From positions 1-64,000 of the forward strand of contig JBMZBC010000006.1 of assembly GCA_049611965.1 (NCBI GenBank): DNA of 64,000 nt, in the 5' to 3' direction. The stretch is from UBA10364 sp049611965. Its GTDB lineage: Bacteria; Bacteroidota; Bacteroidia; Flavobacteriales; Schleiferiaceae. The notes beneath the pieces were generated by a model, which saw only the letters and a program-made list of their open reading frames with translations, did no database searches and had not been told where the DNA came from. Of the stretch, positions 8,095-16,690 are shown piece after piece; position 1 is the stretch's first letter; every line of letters starts with the position of its first letter. The translations under genes and the position numbers were made by a program.

Positions 8095-9162
8095 TTAAGC
8101 GATAGTGATATCGTCGTTCAAGTAAACGTCCTGTACTGCGTGAAGTAGCGCGATACCGTCACCGTAAGGCTTCTGGAATGCTTTACGACCAAGGATCAAA
8201 CCTTGACCACCAGCACGCTTGTTAATTACTGCAGTAGCTACAGCTTCTTTCAAATCGTCAGCGTCATTACCGGTAGAAGCACCACCAGAGTTAATTACAC
8301 CGATACGACCGTTGTAGCTGTTCAGTACTTGGTAACGCGTCAAATCAATTGGGTTATCTGTAGTCAATTCAGAGTACACTTTCGGGTGTGTCTTACCGTG
8401 ACCAGTAGCATTGTACCCACCGTTGTTAGTTGGCAACTTCTGCTTGATGATATCTGCTTGGATAGTTACCCCTAGGTGGATCGCTTGTGACGACAAATCT
8501 GCAGAAGTGTGGTAATCCACACCGTCTACTTTGAAGTCGTTGTTACGTGTGTAACACCATAGGATAGTAGCCATACCTAGCTCGTGTGCTCTTTCGAATG
8601 CCATGGCAACTTGCTCGATCATTTCACGGCTTTGCTCGTGACCGAAGTAGATGGTAGCACCTACTGCACATGCACCCATATTCCAAGCCTCGTCTACAGT
8701 ACCGTAAGGGCTCTGGAGGAAGGTGTTTGGAGAAGAAAGGAATTCGTTGTGGTTGATTTTAACTACGAAAGGAATTTTGTGCGCCCACTTGCGAGCTACT
8801 GTAGCCAAAACACCGTATGTAGAAGCAACCGCGTTACAACCTGCATCAACCGCCATCTTTACGATGTTCTCTGGATCGAAGAACATAGGGTTTGGTGCGA
8901 AAGATGCACCAGCGCTGTGCTCGATACCTTGGTCAATAGGTAGGATGCTCAAGTATCCCGTGTTTGCCAAACGACCTGTGCCGTACAAACGCTGTAGTGA
9001 GTTCATCACTTGGATACTGCGGTTAGATTCTGTGAAAGATTCCGTGACAAAGTCACTTGAAGGAAGGATAGCTAATGAATCCTTAGTGATCGCAGTAGAC
9101 GTGTGGTTCAACAACGTATCTGCTTGGTCTCCTAGCAACTCTCTGATCTTGTCAATGGACAT
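8095..9162 (-). CDS. fbaB: Class I fructose-bisphosphate aldolase (DhnA/FbaB type)
   Basis: A protein of about 355 residues that cleaves fructose 1,6-bisphosphate into two triose phosphates via a Schiff base, without metal. Family marks are LPIDQGIEH, VVKINHNEFL and the Schiff-base lysine region QADIIKQK, followed by the phosphate-binding strands INSGGAS and GLILGRKAF. Two adjacent ATGs (9165 and 9162) precede MSIDKIRELLGD; homologues begin at the second. A longer in-frame start at 9210 would add a non-homologous stretch. Many flavobacteria have a class II metal aldolase gene next to accD, so a class I enzyme here may be a replacement (from memory, unverified). Confidence 0.92.
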   Translation of the reverse strand: MSIDKIRELLGDQADTLLNHTSTAITKDSLAILPSSDFVTESFTESNRSIQVMNSLQRLYGTGRLANTGYLSILPIDQGIEHSAGASFAPNPMFFDPENIVKMAVDAGCNAVASTYGVLATVARKWAHKIPFVVKINHNEFLSSPNTFLQSPYGTVDEAWNMGACAVGATIYFGHEQSREMIEQVAMAFERAHELGMATILWCYTRNNDFKVDGVDYHTSADLSSQAIHLGVTIQADIIKQKLPTNNGGYNATGHGKTHPKVYSELTTDNPIDLTRYQVLNSYNGRIGVINSGGASTGNDADDLKEAVATAVINKRAGGQGLILGRKAFQKPYGDGIALLHAVQDVYLNDDITIA

Positions 9163-9227
9163 CATAATTTTAAAGTGTTTGTGAGCGGCTAAAATAATGT
9201 GTTTTTTCAATCCCTCACAACAAACCT

Positions 9228-11462
9228 TTAGAAAGGATATCCGATGCCTAAATTGAGGTTAAAATCGCGCAATTCTGGGTCGGTAATGACCCAATTAGAT
9301 CTACCTGTAGCCCCCGGATGATGTAGCTTAAGGCCTAGATCGGCACGTACGATGAGAAACTCTAGGTCATAGCGCAATCCAAATCCGGTATTCATTCCCA
9401 TCTGAGAAAGGAAGGTTGCGGGGCGAAAAACACCTGCGTCAATAGCGTCTAATTGCACCTGATTAAGGTTGCCCGTGTAGGTTTTGTTGTAGAGCCAAAT
9501 GTTCCCGGCATCCAAGAAAACCGCACCCTTTATTGCTTCTTGAATGGTAAATCGGTATTCGGCACTGCTCAATAATTTGATGGGCGCGGCTGAGAAATAG
9601 CCTTCGGTCTGTAAGGTGGTCTCTGATGTTGCGCCAGGGCCAAAGTGGTAGGCCGTCCAACCTCGGAGGTCGTTGGAGCCTCCCATAAAAAATGATTTTT
9701 CAAAGGGCACGAAATTCCCTGAAGTACCCCAAGCTTCGCTTAGGCCGAAAAATCCTCTGAAGGCCCATTCCCGCTCGCGTACTAACGGGTGGTAGTAACG
9801 AAAATCTACCGAGCCCTTTATGTAGGGAGCTACGGGGATACCAGCAATTTTGTTGATTCCTAGGTTTGAGAAAAGGTGTCCACCGGTTTCAGCTTCGAAA
9901 GCGAAGAAGTAGCGGTCTTTACCGTGCTGCCAAGAGTCGTTAAATGAATAGCTGCTTCCCGAAAATACAAGGTCTTGAAAGCCTAAGAATAGGAAAGGCG
10001 TGTTGGTGGTGTTGATGTCAATCTGAACTAAAGAGAGGTTGTAGGGGGTTACTCGGTGGAAGGCTTTGCCTACACGCCACGAATATTCTATCCCTGAGGT
10101 GATGTTGAGTCTATTGAACTCATTGGCTCTAAACTGGTACGAGGTTCGTGCACTTAAGGTGGTTTTCGGCGACCACTTTCGGCTTTGAGTTGGCAGCCAA
10201 CTCGGTGGCAAAAGCAGGGTAGGCAAGTCTAGCGATAGGCCGAGGTTTAACTCCCTAGCGTCAATGAGCCAACTGCTGTTAGAGCTGTTGCGTTGGTCGG
10301 TTAGCGAGCCCCCTAAGGAAAGGCGTAGGAGCTCGCCGCCTTTGAATACGTTTCTGTTGTCCCAGCTGAGGTTTCCTCCAAGCCCGAGCGAACCATTGTT
10401 TCCAAGTCCTTCCAATGCTGCAGTTACTGCACGCTTTGGAAGCGGAACTAGATTAATTGCGGCTCGTAGCCCGCTATCACTTGGGGTGATATCCATCTGG
10501 ACATTTTGAAACAGCCCTAACGAACTCAGATTTTTATAGGTGCTTCGGATGTCGGAATTGCTATAGAATTGGCCCGATTCGAGGAAGATTTGGCGGTCCA
10601 GAAATTCAGGACGGAATTTCAACGATGTTTGGAGCACATCGATGCCGTGGGTGGTTCTGGTGCTATCGACAATGGCCTGTTGCTTTTGATAACTGTAGGT
10701 TGGTTTGACCACGATCGAAGCAATGCGTTCACGCTCGAGCTGATCACCGTATATGTAAGGATCTACCACACAGGTTACGGCGCTTAAAGCCGGTCCCGCT
10801 GCGGTATCAATCTCAAAGTAAATCCAACCAAGTTTGGAGGTGTAGTACCCTTGATCTTTTAAATAATTATTGATGGCCAACCGCTCGGTTTCTAGCTTTT
10901 CTGCATCAATTGGGCTTTCGTTGGAGTAGGTGGGTTCGAAAAACTGCAGGGTGCTATCAATCCGTCGGCTGGTGGAGGTGATAAAATAGGAATGCGCTAA
11001 GAAAGCGGGGCCGGTTTGAACCTCGTAATGTGCTGTAGCTCTTTTGCCTTTGATGCTTTCGTAGGTGGTAACCTTGGCCCCGTAGTACCCGAGGTTAAAG
11101 TAATGCAAGCCGAGCTGGGAAGCGGTATTTAGACGCGCAATGCTGTCGTAAACCATCGGGGCTTCGCCGATATTTTTAAGCCAATTCCCCACCGAATTGT
11201 CACCGATTTTATCCCCTAACTGGTATATGCTTAAAAACAACCGGATGTTGCCAATACCTTTGTTAGGGCGCTGGCGCATGATGTCGTAATCCTCGTCGCT
11301 TTGGGTGGGTTTTCCGTTGATGCGAATGTCGTTCTCTACGAGAATAGGTGTATCCTTTGATACCGGGCGCAGACCGGAACAGCTGCTCAGCGTTAATAAG
11401 GCCAAAGCCACGGTAAGGTGGCGCAAGGAAATAGCGTGTATTTTAGCAGGAAATTTGATCAC
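9228..11462 (-). CDS. tamL: TamL-type BamA/TamA family outer membrane lipoprotein
   Basis: The 744-residue protein starts with a lipoprotein signal (ALLTLSSC, lipidated Cys28), continues with POTRA-like repeats (about residues 40-370), and ends in a 16-strand BamA-type barrel with SFFMGGSNDLRGWTAY (the VRGF/Y-like loop region) and a terminal aromatic residue (LNLGIGYPF). A lipidated TamA homologue is characteristic of Bacteroidota and is called TamL; it assists insertion of other outer membrane proteins, with TamB. No tamB is in the window. The start is GTG at 11462; there is an in-frame stop just upstream, and no ATG occurs before the lipobox. The gene lies head-to-head with the methyltransferase gene, 2 bases apart. 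Confidence 0.85.
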   Translation of the reverse strand: MIKFPAKIHAISLRHLTVALALLTLSSCSGLRPVSKDTPILVENDIRINGKPTQSDEDYDIMRQRPNKGIGNIRLFLSIYQLGDKIGDNSVGNWLKNIGEAPMVYDSIARLNTASQLGLHYFNLGYYGAKVTTYESIKGKRATAHYEVQTGPAFLAHSYFITSTSRRIDSTLQFFEPTYSNESPIDAEKLETERLAINNYLKDQGYYTSKLGWIYFEIDTAAGPALSAVTCVVDPYIYGDQLERERIASIVVKPTYSYQKQQAIVDSTRTTHGIDVLQTSLKFRPEFLDRQIFLESGQFYSNSDIRSTYKNLSSLGLFQNVQMDITPSDSGLRAAINLVPLPKRAVTAALEGLGNNGSLGLGGNLSWDNRNVFKGGELLRLSLGGSLTDQRNSSNSSWLIDARELNLGLSLDLPTLLLPPSWLPTQSRKWSPKTTLSARTSYQFRANEFNRLNITSGIEYSWRVGKAFHRVTPYNLSLVQIDINTTNTPFLFLGFQDLVFSGSSYSFNDSWQHGKDRYFFAFEAETGGHLFSNLGINKIAGIPVAPYIKGSVDFRYYHPLVREREWAFRGFFGLSEAWGTSGNFVPFEKSFFMGGSNDLRGWTAYHFGPGATSETTLQTEGYFSAAPIKLLSSAEYRFTIQEAIKGAVFLDAGNIWLYNKTYTGNLNQVQLDAIDAGVFRPATFLSQMGMNTGFGLRYDLEFLIVRADLGLKLHHPGATGRSNWVITDPELRDFNLNLGIGYPF

Positions 11463-11464
11463 AA

Positions 11465-12205
11465 GTGCTTACTAAAAACTCAGAAAAGCTCATTCGCAGT
11501 TTAGCTCAACGCAAGAACCGTAAAAAAACGGGACTCTTTGTTGCTGAGGGAATGAAGTTAGTACGAGATTTTGTTTCCGCAGGCATATCGGCCGACATTG
11601 TTTACCATGTTGACGAATTGGGCGAAGATTTCCGCGACGTACGTTGCGTACAAATTTCTGAAGCGGAAATGAAGCGCATCACATTCTTAGAGACACCTTC
11701 TCCCATTTTAGCGCTATTTGAGCAGCCAAACTTTGGGGTGGAAGATTTTAAGCAGGCCAATTTCATCTTGCTCCTGGACCGCGTACAAGACCCAGGTAAT
11801 ATGGGTACGCTGTTGCGCACGGCCCTATGGTACGGGGTAGATTGCGTTGCCACTACGGTAGGAACGGTAGATCCTTTCTCGCCCAAAGTGGTACAGAGTT
11901 CCATGAGTGCTCATGCCTTTAGTCGTATCGTACAGCTCGAAGAGGAGCAATGGGCGGCATGGGCTGGTGAGAACGGCTTTAGCTGGGTCATCGCAGATAT
12001 GCACGGTGCAGGTTCAAGGAATTTTAATTGGCCCGCGAAAACCATATTGGTGCTGGGCAACGAAGGACAGGGGCCTTCAGTATTCTTAAAGGAGCAAGGT
12101 CCGGCCATTACCTTGGCTGGTGATGCGTCAAGGATGGAAAGTCTAAATGTTGCGGTCAGTGGGGCTACACTGCTTTACGCGCACGCTTGTTCAATCGACT
12201 CTTAA
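11465..12205 (+). CDS. TrmH/SpoU family RNA 2'-O-methyltransferase
   Basis: The 246-residue protein has an N-terminal substrate-binding domain (KKTGLFVAEGMKLVRD) and a SPOUT knot domain with the three TrmH motifs: NMGTLLRTALWYGVD, then LVLGNEGQGPS and LNVAVSGATLLYA. It methylates a ribose in tRNA or rRNA using SAM; the exact target cannot be told from sequence. It starts with GTG at 11465, immediately after an in-frame stop, and homologues begin with the same M-L-x-K pattern. The 3' end overlaps the convergent EamA gene by 41 bases. Confidence 0.88.
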   Translation: MLTKNSEKLIRSLAQRKNRKKTGLFVAEGMKLVRDFVSAGISADIVYHVDELGEDFRDVRCVQISEAEMKRITFLETPSPILALFEQPNFGVEDFKQANFILLLDRVQDPGNMGTLLRTALWYGVDCVATTVGTVDPFSPKVVQSSMSAHAFSRIVQLEEEQWAAWAGENGFSWVIADMHGAGSRNFNWPAKTILVLGNEGQGPSVFLKEQGPAITLAGDASRMESLNVAVSGATLLYAHACSIDS

Positions 12206-13019
12206 ACCTCAGGTTGAGGAGAACCCCGCCGATAACGAGCACAATTCCCAAGTACATCTGGGCGTTCGGAATAAAGTCGAACAACACCACATCCCAAGTC
12301 AGTGCGAAGATGACCCCTATGTATTTCAGCGGCGCGACCGTATTGACTTCGGAGAGTTGGTAGCTCTTGGTCATATATAGTTGTGCGAATTGAGTCATCA
12401 GGCCGATGCCTAAAAGTAGGAGCCAATCTGTACCTGAAGGAGTGACCCAATTGAAAAAGCTGAAGGCAACCATAATGGGCAGGGCGACTAGTGGAAAGTA
12501 CATGACTACCACGAGCGGCTCCTCGTCCTTGAGTTTACGGATGCTATTGTAGGCCAAGCCGGAGAACATGCTGGAGAATATACCCAGAACCATCAGTGCC
12601 GGTGGAATCTGAGCGCTTGATCCTTTAACGACCACAATTCCTGCGAATGAAATCATAAAGAAGAGCCATTGCACCCAGCGCGTTCGCTCGCCAAGGAGTA
12701 TTCCAGCGATGAAGGCAGTGAAAAATGGACTGAGGTATTGAATGGTTACCGCGGCACTGAGCGGCATCTTTTGGATGGTGTAAAAGAAGACTGTGAGAGC
12801 TGTCGTGCCTGCGATTCCTCGGATTAAAAGCCACTTTTTATTGTTGCCCCAAGGATTGACTCTCTTGCGACGAAGCAGCAAGTAACTGATGACAAATGTT
12901 ATTAAGGAACGAAACAGGACCAATTCCGTCGCGGGCAAGTGTGGTAAGAATTTCACCATAAGGTTGACGGCTGCAAAACACCCGACAGAGATGAGCATGT
13001 AGCCGACGCCTTTATTCAC
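12165..13019 (-). CDS. EamA (DMT) family transporter
   Basis: This is a 284-residue drug/metabolite transporter with ten predicted membrane segments arranged as two EamA repeats. Repeat one contains ATELVLFRSLITF and AVTIQYLSPFFTAFIAGILLGER, and repeat two contains the matching VNTVAPLKYIGVIFALTWDVVLFD. The substrate is unknown. It starts with GTG at 13019, sharing one base with the TAG stop of porT (TAGTG), so translation is probably coupled. Its 3' end overlaps the convergent methyltransferase gene by 41 bases. Confidence 0.88.
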   Translation of the reverse strand: MNKGVGYMLISVGCFAAVNLMVKFLPHLPATELVLFRSLITFVISYLLLRRKRVNPWGNNKKWLLIRGIAGTTALTVFFYTIQKMPLSAAVTIQYLSPFFTAFIAGILLGERTRWVQWLFFMISFAGIVVVKGSSAQIPPALMVLGIFSSMFSGLAYNSIRKLKDEEPLVVVMYFPLVALPIMVAFSFFNWVTPSGTDWLLLLGIGLMTQFAQLYMTKSYQLSEVNTVAPLKYIGVIFALTWDVVLFDFIPNAQMYLGIVLVIGGVLLNLRFKSRLNKRARKAV

Positions 13020-13711
13020 TATTCGAATGAGAAATTAATGAGGATAGCACGGTTGCGGATCCCGTCAAAGGCCTCCACTGGCAAGGTGCCGTCTTGAACC
13101 AACAAATTCGTCATGCCCCAAGCGGCGCGGATTTGAGGAGAGAATTTGAAGTATTCGAAGTAGAAATCGGCGCCTACGCCAATCTCGTAATCTGCGCCGT
13201 GGCGCTGGAGTTTGAACAGGTTGTCATCCACTACTTTCGCCTTTGAAGCAAGGTCGTTCGTGTAGCGAATACCGCCCATTAAGAACAAGCGGTAGTTGTC
13301 AATGCGTACCGATTTGAATTTAAGGTGGAGCGGAAATTGGACATAGGAGCTCTCAATCTGACGCGTGGCGATCACGCGCTCGTCGGTAAACGGGTTGATC
13401 AGATCGAAATGTAATCGACGCACGGTGGCTGCAAAGCCCGGGGTAAAACGCAAATCAAAGTGTTCGCTCAATCTCAAGTTCGAGATGATGTTGATGTTGT
13501 AGCCCGGAAGGGCCTCACTCTCTACACCGAAGATATCTGGGTTTTGACTGAGGTCTTTGAGGTCCATGTTGAAGTTGTAGTAATTCAACCCCATATGGAA
13601 TCCGAAGTGCAGCGGATTTTGATCGTACAGCGGCTGGTTGCGTAGACGCGAAAATTGTGCGCTCGCAAATAGCGGTAGAACAAATAAAAGGACGACAATG
13701 CGAATTCTCAT
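13019..13711 (-). CDS. porT: Type IX secretion / gliding protein PorT (SprT)
   Basis: The 230-residue protein has a signal peptide (MRIRIVVLLFVLPLFASAQ) and an eight-stranded outer membrane barrel pattern. Segments such as LHFGFHMGLNYYNF, PGYNINIISNLRLSEHFDL and FAATVRRLHF match the PorT/SprT family needed for type IX protein secretion in Bacteroidota. It lies just downstream of the menaquinone methyltransferase gene on the same strand (22-base gap), an arrangement common in flavobacteria. Its presence implies a type IX system elsewhere in the genome; no cargo sorting domain is recognised in this window. Confidence 0.85.
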   Translation of the reverse strand: MRIRIVVLLFVLPLFASAQFSRLRNQPLYDQNPLHFGFHMGLNYYNFNMDLKDLSQNPDIFGVESEALPGYNINIISNLRLSEHFDLRFTPGFAATVRRLHFDLINPFTDERVIATRQIESSYVQFPLHLKFKSVRIDNYRLFLMGGIRYTNDLASKAKVVDDNLFKLQRHGADYEIGVGADFYFEYFKFSPQIRAAWGMTNLLVQDGTLPVEAFDGIRNRAILINFSFE

Positions 13712-13733
13712 CAGCTAAATAACGCCTGTAGGC

Positions 13734-14468
13734 TTATTTTCTTGCTTGGTATATAGACGCAATTCCAAAGGTTACCGGCTGCGTCTTCGTTGGCTTTAAG
13801 CCAGCTTTCTCCAGTTCCGTTTCGAAGGCCTTGCCGTACGGGAAAGCTTTTACACTTTCAGGAAGGTAGGTATACGCTCTTGGATCTTTGCTGACCAATT
13901 TTCCTACAGTAGGAAGAATGGCCTTGAAGTAAAACCAGTAGATCTGTTTGAACGGGAAATACTGCGGTTGGCTAAATTCAAGTACGATCAATTGACCGCC
14001 CGGCTTCAACACACGCGCCATGTCCTTCAAACCGTTGTGTAGGTTTTGGAAGTTACGTACCCCGAAAGCCACTGTGATGGCATCAAAGGTGTTATCTGGG
14101 TAGGGCAGGTTTTCACTGTCTCCCAGTTCAAGCACAATCTTTTTGGCGAGCCCTTTCTTCGCTACTTTTTCGCGGCCTACGCTGAGCATTCCTTCGCTGA
14201 TATCAGCGCCAGTAATATCGGCGCCAGTTCCTTTCGCGAGTGCAATAGCTAGGTCAGCGGTACCTGTGGCTACATCGAGCACAACCGAAGGAGAATCGGC
14301 CTTGATCATACGAACGACCTTACGGCGCCAACCCTTATCAATGTTTAAGGATAAGAGGTGATTCAAAAGATCGTAACGCTTTGAAATGTTGTTGAACATT
14401 TCTGCTACCTGTTCCTTCTTTTCAGCTTCGCTGTCGTGGTAGGGTTTGATGTTTTCTGCTCCCGCCAT
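13734..14468 (-). CDS. ubiE: Demethylmenaquinone methyltransferase
   Basis: Starting at ATG 14468 (MAGAENIKPYH) the enzyme has 244 residues. It carries class I SAM-methyltransferase motifs VLDVATGTADLAI (motif I), LELGDSENLPYPDNTFD, and the UbiE signature segment VAFGVRNFQNL. It performs the C-methylation that completes menaquinone; Bacteroidota use menaquinone rather than ubiquinone, so menG is the functional name. The eleven codons upstream of the chosen start belong to the promoter region. An exact -7 element (TACCTTTG) lies 19 bases upstream of the ATG. Confidence 0.95.
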   Translation of the reverse strand: MAGAENIKPYHDSEAEKKEQVAEMFNNISKRYDLLNHLLSLNIDKGWRRKVVRMIKADSPSVVLDVATGTADLAIALAKGTGADITGADISEGMLSVGREKVAKKGLAKKIVLELGDSENLPYPDNTFDAITVAFGVRNFQNLHNGLKDMARVLKPGGQLIVLEFSQPQYFPFKQIYWFYFKAILPTVGKLVSKDPRAYTYLPESVKAFPYGKAFETELEKAGLKPTKTQPVTFGIASIYQARK

Positions 14469-14487
14469 TTGGTAAAATTTTCGGTGG

Positions 14488-14495
14488 CAAAGGTA
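14488..14495 (-). promoter_or_regulatory. -7 element TACCTTTG of ubiE/porT
   Basis: An exact match to the Bacteroidota TAnnTTTG element on the minus strand, 19 bases upstream of the ubiE start. No clear TTG -33 element is seen. Confidence 0.6.
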
Positions 14496-14520
14496 GGTCA
14501 TAAGCCGTAACTTCGCCGGT

Positions 14521-16341
14521 ATGAGTGAAAGAACTACGGAATCGGACCCTAAGGAAGATAAAAAGCGTAAACCGCTTAAGATGAGCGACCTTCGTCAGCT
14601 CACTAAAATCTTCGCCTATGTTGGTCCTAACAAGGGCCTCTGGGCTTTGGGATTCTTGTTCCTCATTATAACCATGGTAACCTCCTTGTTGTTCCCAAAA
14701 CTTCTGGGAGGATTAATGTCGTCTACACCCGAGAATCTCGGAGACAATATGCTCATGATGATGGGGCTCTTGCTTGTGCAGAGTGTGGCGAGTTTTTTCC
14801 GTGTGGTCATTTTTGTAATGGTTACCGAGCGAGCGCTTGCCGCCATTCGTGAAGACCTCTACAGCCGATTGATTCATCTACCGATGAGTTTCTTTTCTGC
14901 CAAGCGTGTGGGAGAGTTGAACTCACGCGTGGCCTCAGATACATCACAGATTGGGGAGACCCTAACGACCACCTTGGCCGAATTTCTACGCGGAATTTCC
15001 ATGGTGGTTGGCGGGATTGCTATCCTCGCATTTACTTCGATCAAGCTGACCCTATTTATCATTGCAGTCATCCCACCGCTTATCATCGTGACCATCATTT
15101 TTGGCCGATTCATTCGAAAATACGCCAAGAAGGTGCAGGATGAGGTGGCCGCCTCCAATACCATCGTTGAAGAAACTTTCGCCGGTATTCAGACCGTGAA
15201 GGCATTTGCCAACGAAACTTGGGAGCGCAGCCGCTATGCCAAGCGTATTAGCGCAGTAGTTGGACTAGCGGTGAAAGGCGGCTACTACCGCGGTGCCTTT
15301 GCCAGCTTCATCACCTTTGGCCTCTTTGGTGCCATTGCTCTGATTATTTGGTTCGGGGCGGATATGGTGCATGAAGGCCAGCTAGCGGCAGAAAAGCTCA
15401 ATGAATTCATTTTGTATGCCTTGTTCATTGGTGGGTCCATAGGTGGATTGGCCTCTGTATATGCACAGTTGCAAAAGGCCATCGGTGCTACGGAAACCAT
15501 CTTTGGATTGATGGAGGAGGAGCCTGAAATGGATGCAGATGCTGTTCCTGCGGCTCATGCTGAGGTGGCCGAAATTGCTTTCAAGGACGTACACTTTAGC
15601 TACCCATCGCGCAGTGATGTTCCAGTGTTGAAATCTGTGTCCTTTGATCTTCAGCCAGGCAAAACCCTTGCTCTTGTTGGGCGCAGCGGTTCTGGTAAGA
15701 GTACCATTGCCTCGCTATTGATGCGTTTCTATACTGTTGATACTGGTGAAGTCACCGTTGGAAGCAGGTCACTTTCCGATATTGATTTAAAGTCTTGGCG
15801 CGGCGCACTAGCCTTCGTTCCTCAGGACGTGTTGCTCTTTGGTGGAAGTATACGCGAGAATATCGCCTATGGAGATACCGAGGCAAGTGAAGCGCAGATT
15901 ATTGAAGCAGCGAAACAGGCCAATGCGTGGGAGTTCATAAGTGGATTCCCGGAAGGACTCGAGACCACCGTTGGGGAACGCGGTGTGCAGCTTAGCGGTG
16001 GACAACGCCAGCGTATTGCCATTGCAAGGGCGCTGCTGAAAGATCCTCAATTGCTCATCCTCGACGAGGCAACCAGCGCCTTGGATAGCGAGAGCGAACA
16101 GCTTGTGCAGGAGGCTTTGAACCGCTTGATGAAAGGCCGTACTTCTGTGGTTATTGCCCACCGACTATCGACTATTCGAAACGCCGATCACATTCTTGTG
16201 TTGAACCATGGGGAGGTAGCTGAACGCGGCACCCACGATGCGCTGATTGATAAAGGCGGTATCTATTCAGAATTGGTCAAGCTTCAAAACGTAGGAAAGG
16301 GAGATAACACTTTAGCAGAGAATCCTTCACAGGAGGCCTGA
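14521..16341 (+). CDS. ABC exporter, MsbA-like half transporter
   Basis: The 606-residue protein is a fused six-helix membrane domain (about residues 40-330) and nucleotide-binding domain. All catalytic motifs are intact: Walker A GRSGSGKST near 387-395, signature LSGGQ at 491, Walker B LLILDE ending at Glu516, and the H-loop His547 in IAHRLST. Such homodimeric exporters flip lipids or export drugs; the substrate is not set by sequence. It is the first gene of a plus-strand run with divIC-like and mutAB. A near-match -7 element (TAACTTCG, 14508-14515) lies only 5 bases before the ATG. Confidence 0.9.
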   Translation: MSERTTESDPKEDKKRKPLKMSDLRQLTKIFAYVGPNKGLWALGFLFLIITMVTSLLFPKLLGGLMSSTPENLGDNMLMMMGLLLVQSVASFFRVVIFVMVTERALAAIREDLYSRLIHLPMSFFSAKRVGELNSRVASDTSQIGETLTTTLAEFLRGISMVVGGIAILAFTSIKLTLFIIAVIPPLIIVTIIFGRFIRKYAKKVQDEVAASNTIVEETFAGIQTVKAFANETWERSRYAKRISAVVGLAVKGGYYRGAFASFITFGLFGAIALIIWFGADMVHEGQLAAEKLNEFILYALFIGGSIGGLASVYAQLQKAIGATETIFGLMEEEPEMDADAVPAAHAEVAEIAFKDVHFSYPSRSDVPVLKSVSFDLQPGKTLALVGRSGSGKSTIASLLMRFYTVDTGEVTVGSRSLSDIDLKSWRGALAFVPQDVLLFGGSIRENIAYGDTEASEAQIIEAAKQANAWEFISGFPEGLETTVGERGVQLSGGQRQRIAIARALLKDPQLLILDEATSALDSESEQLVQEALNRLMKGRTSVVIAHRLSTIRNADHILVLNHGEVAERGTHDALIDKGGIYSELVKLQNVGKGDNTLAENPSQEA

Positions 16342-16372
16342 AATCCGAGGTCCAATTCGTAATTTTAAACCA

Positions 16373-16690
16373 ATGAAGAAATTCCTCGAACATCCTGTGC
16401 TCAAAATTTTACTCAATCAATACGTCCTTACGGGCCTGTTGTTTGCCGTTTGGATGGTGTTCCTGGATGCGAACAATTACTTTATCCATTCGGAATTGGA
16501 CGAGCAGATCGAATCCTTGGAAGCGGATATCGAGTTTTATGAAACTTCTTTAGAACACGACCGTGAGCTTCTTCAGCAACTGAATACCAATCCTGAAGCC
16601 TTTGAAACCTACGCCCGAGAGAATTTCGGGATGTACAAAGAAGGCGAAACTGTAACCATCATAGAAACTGACGACTCATCTGATGAGTGA
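16373..16690 (+). CDS. FtsB/DivIC-like septum formation initiator
   Basis: The 105-residue bitopic protein has a short cytoplasmic N terminus, one membrane segment (about residues 15-31, NQYVLTGLLFAVWMVFL), a coiled coil (about 38-72) and a conserved ARENFGMYKEGE motif typical of DivIC/FtsB proteins. It would form part of the FtsQLB divisome complex. The last 8 bases overlap the start of the methylmalonyl-CoA mutase small subunit gene, so the two are probably coupled. Confidence 0.85.
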   Translation: MKKFLEHPVLKILLNQYVLTGLLFAVWMVFLDANNYFIHSELDEQIESLEADIEFYETSLEHDRELLQQLNTNPEAFETYARENFGMYKEGETVTIIETDDSSDE

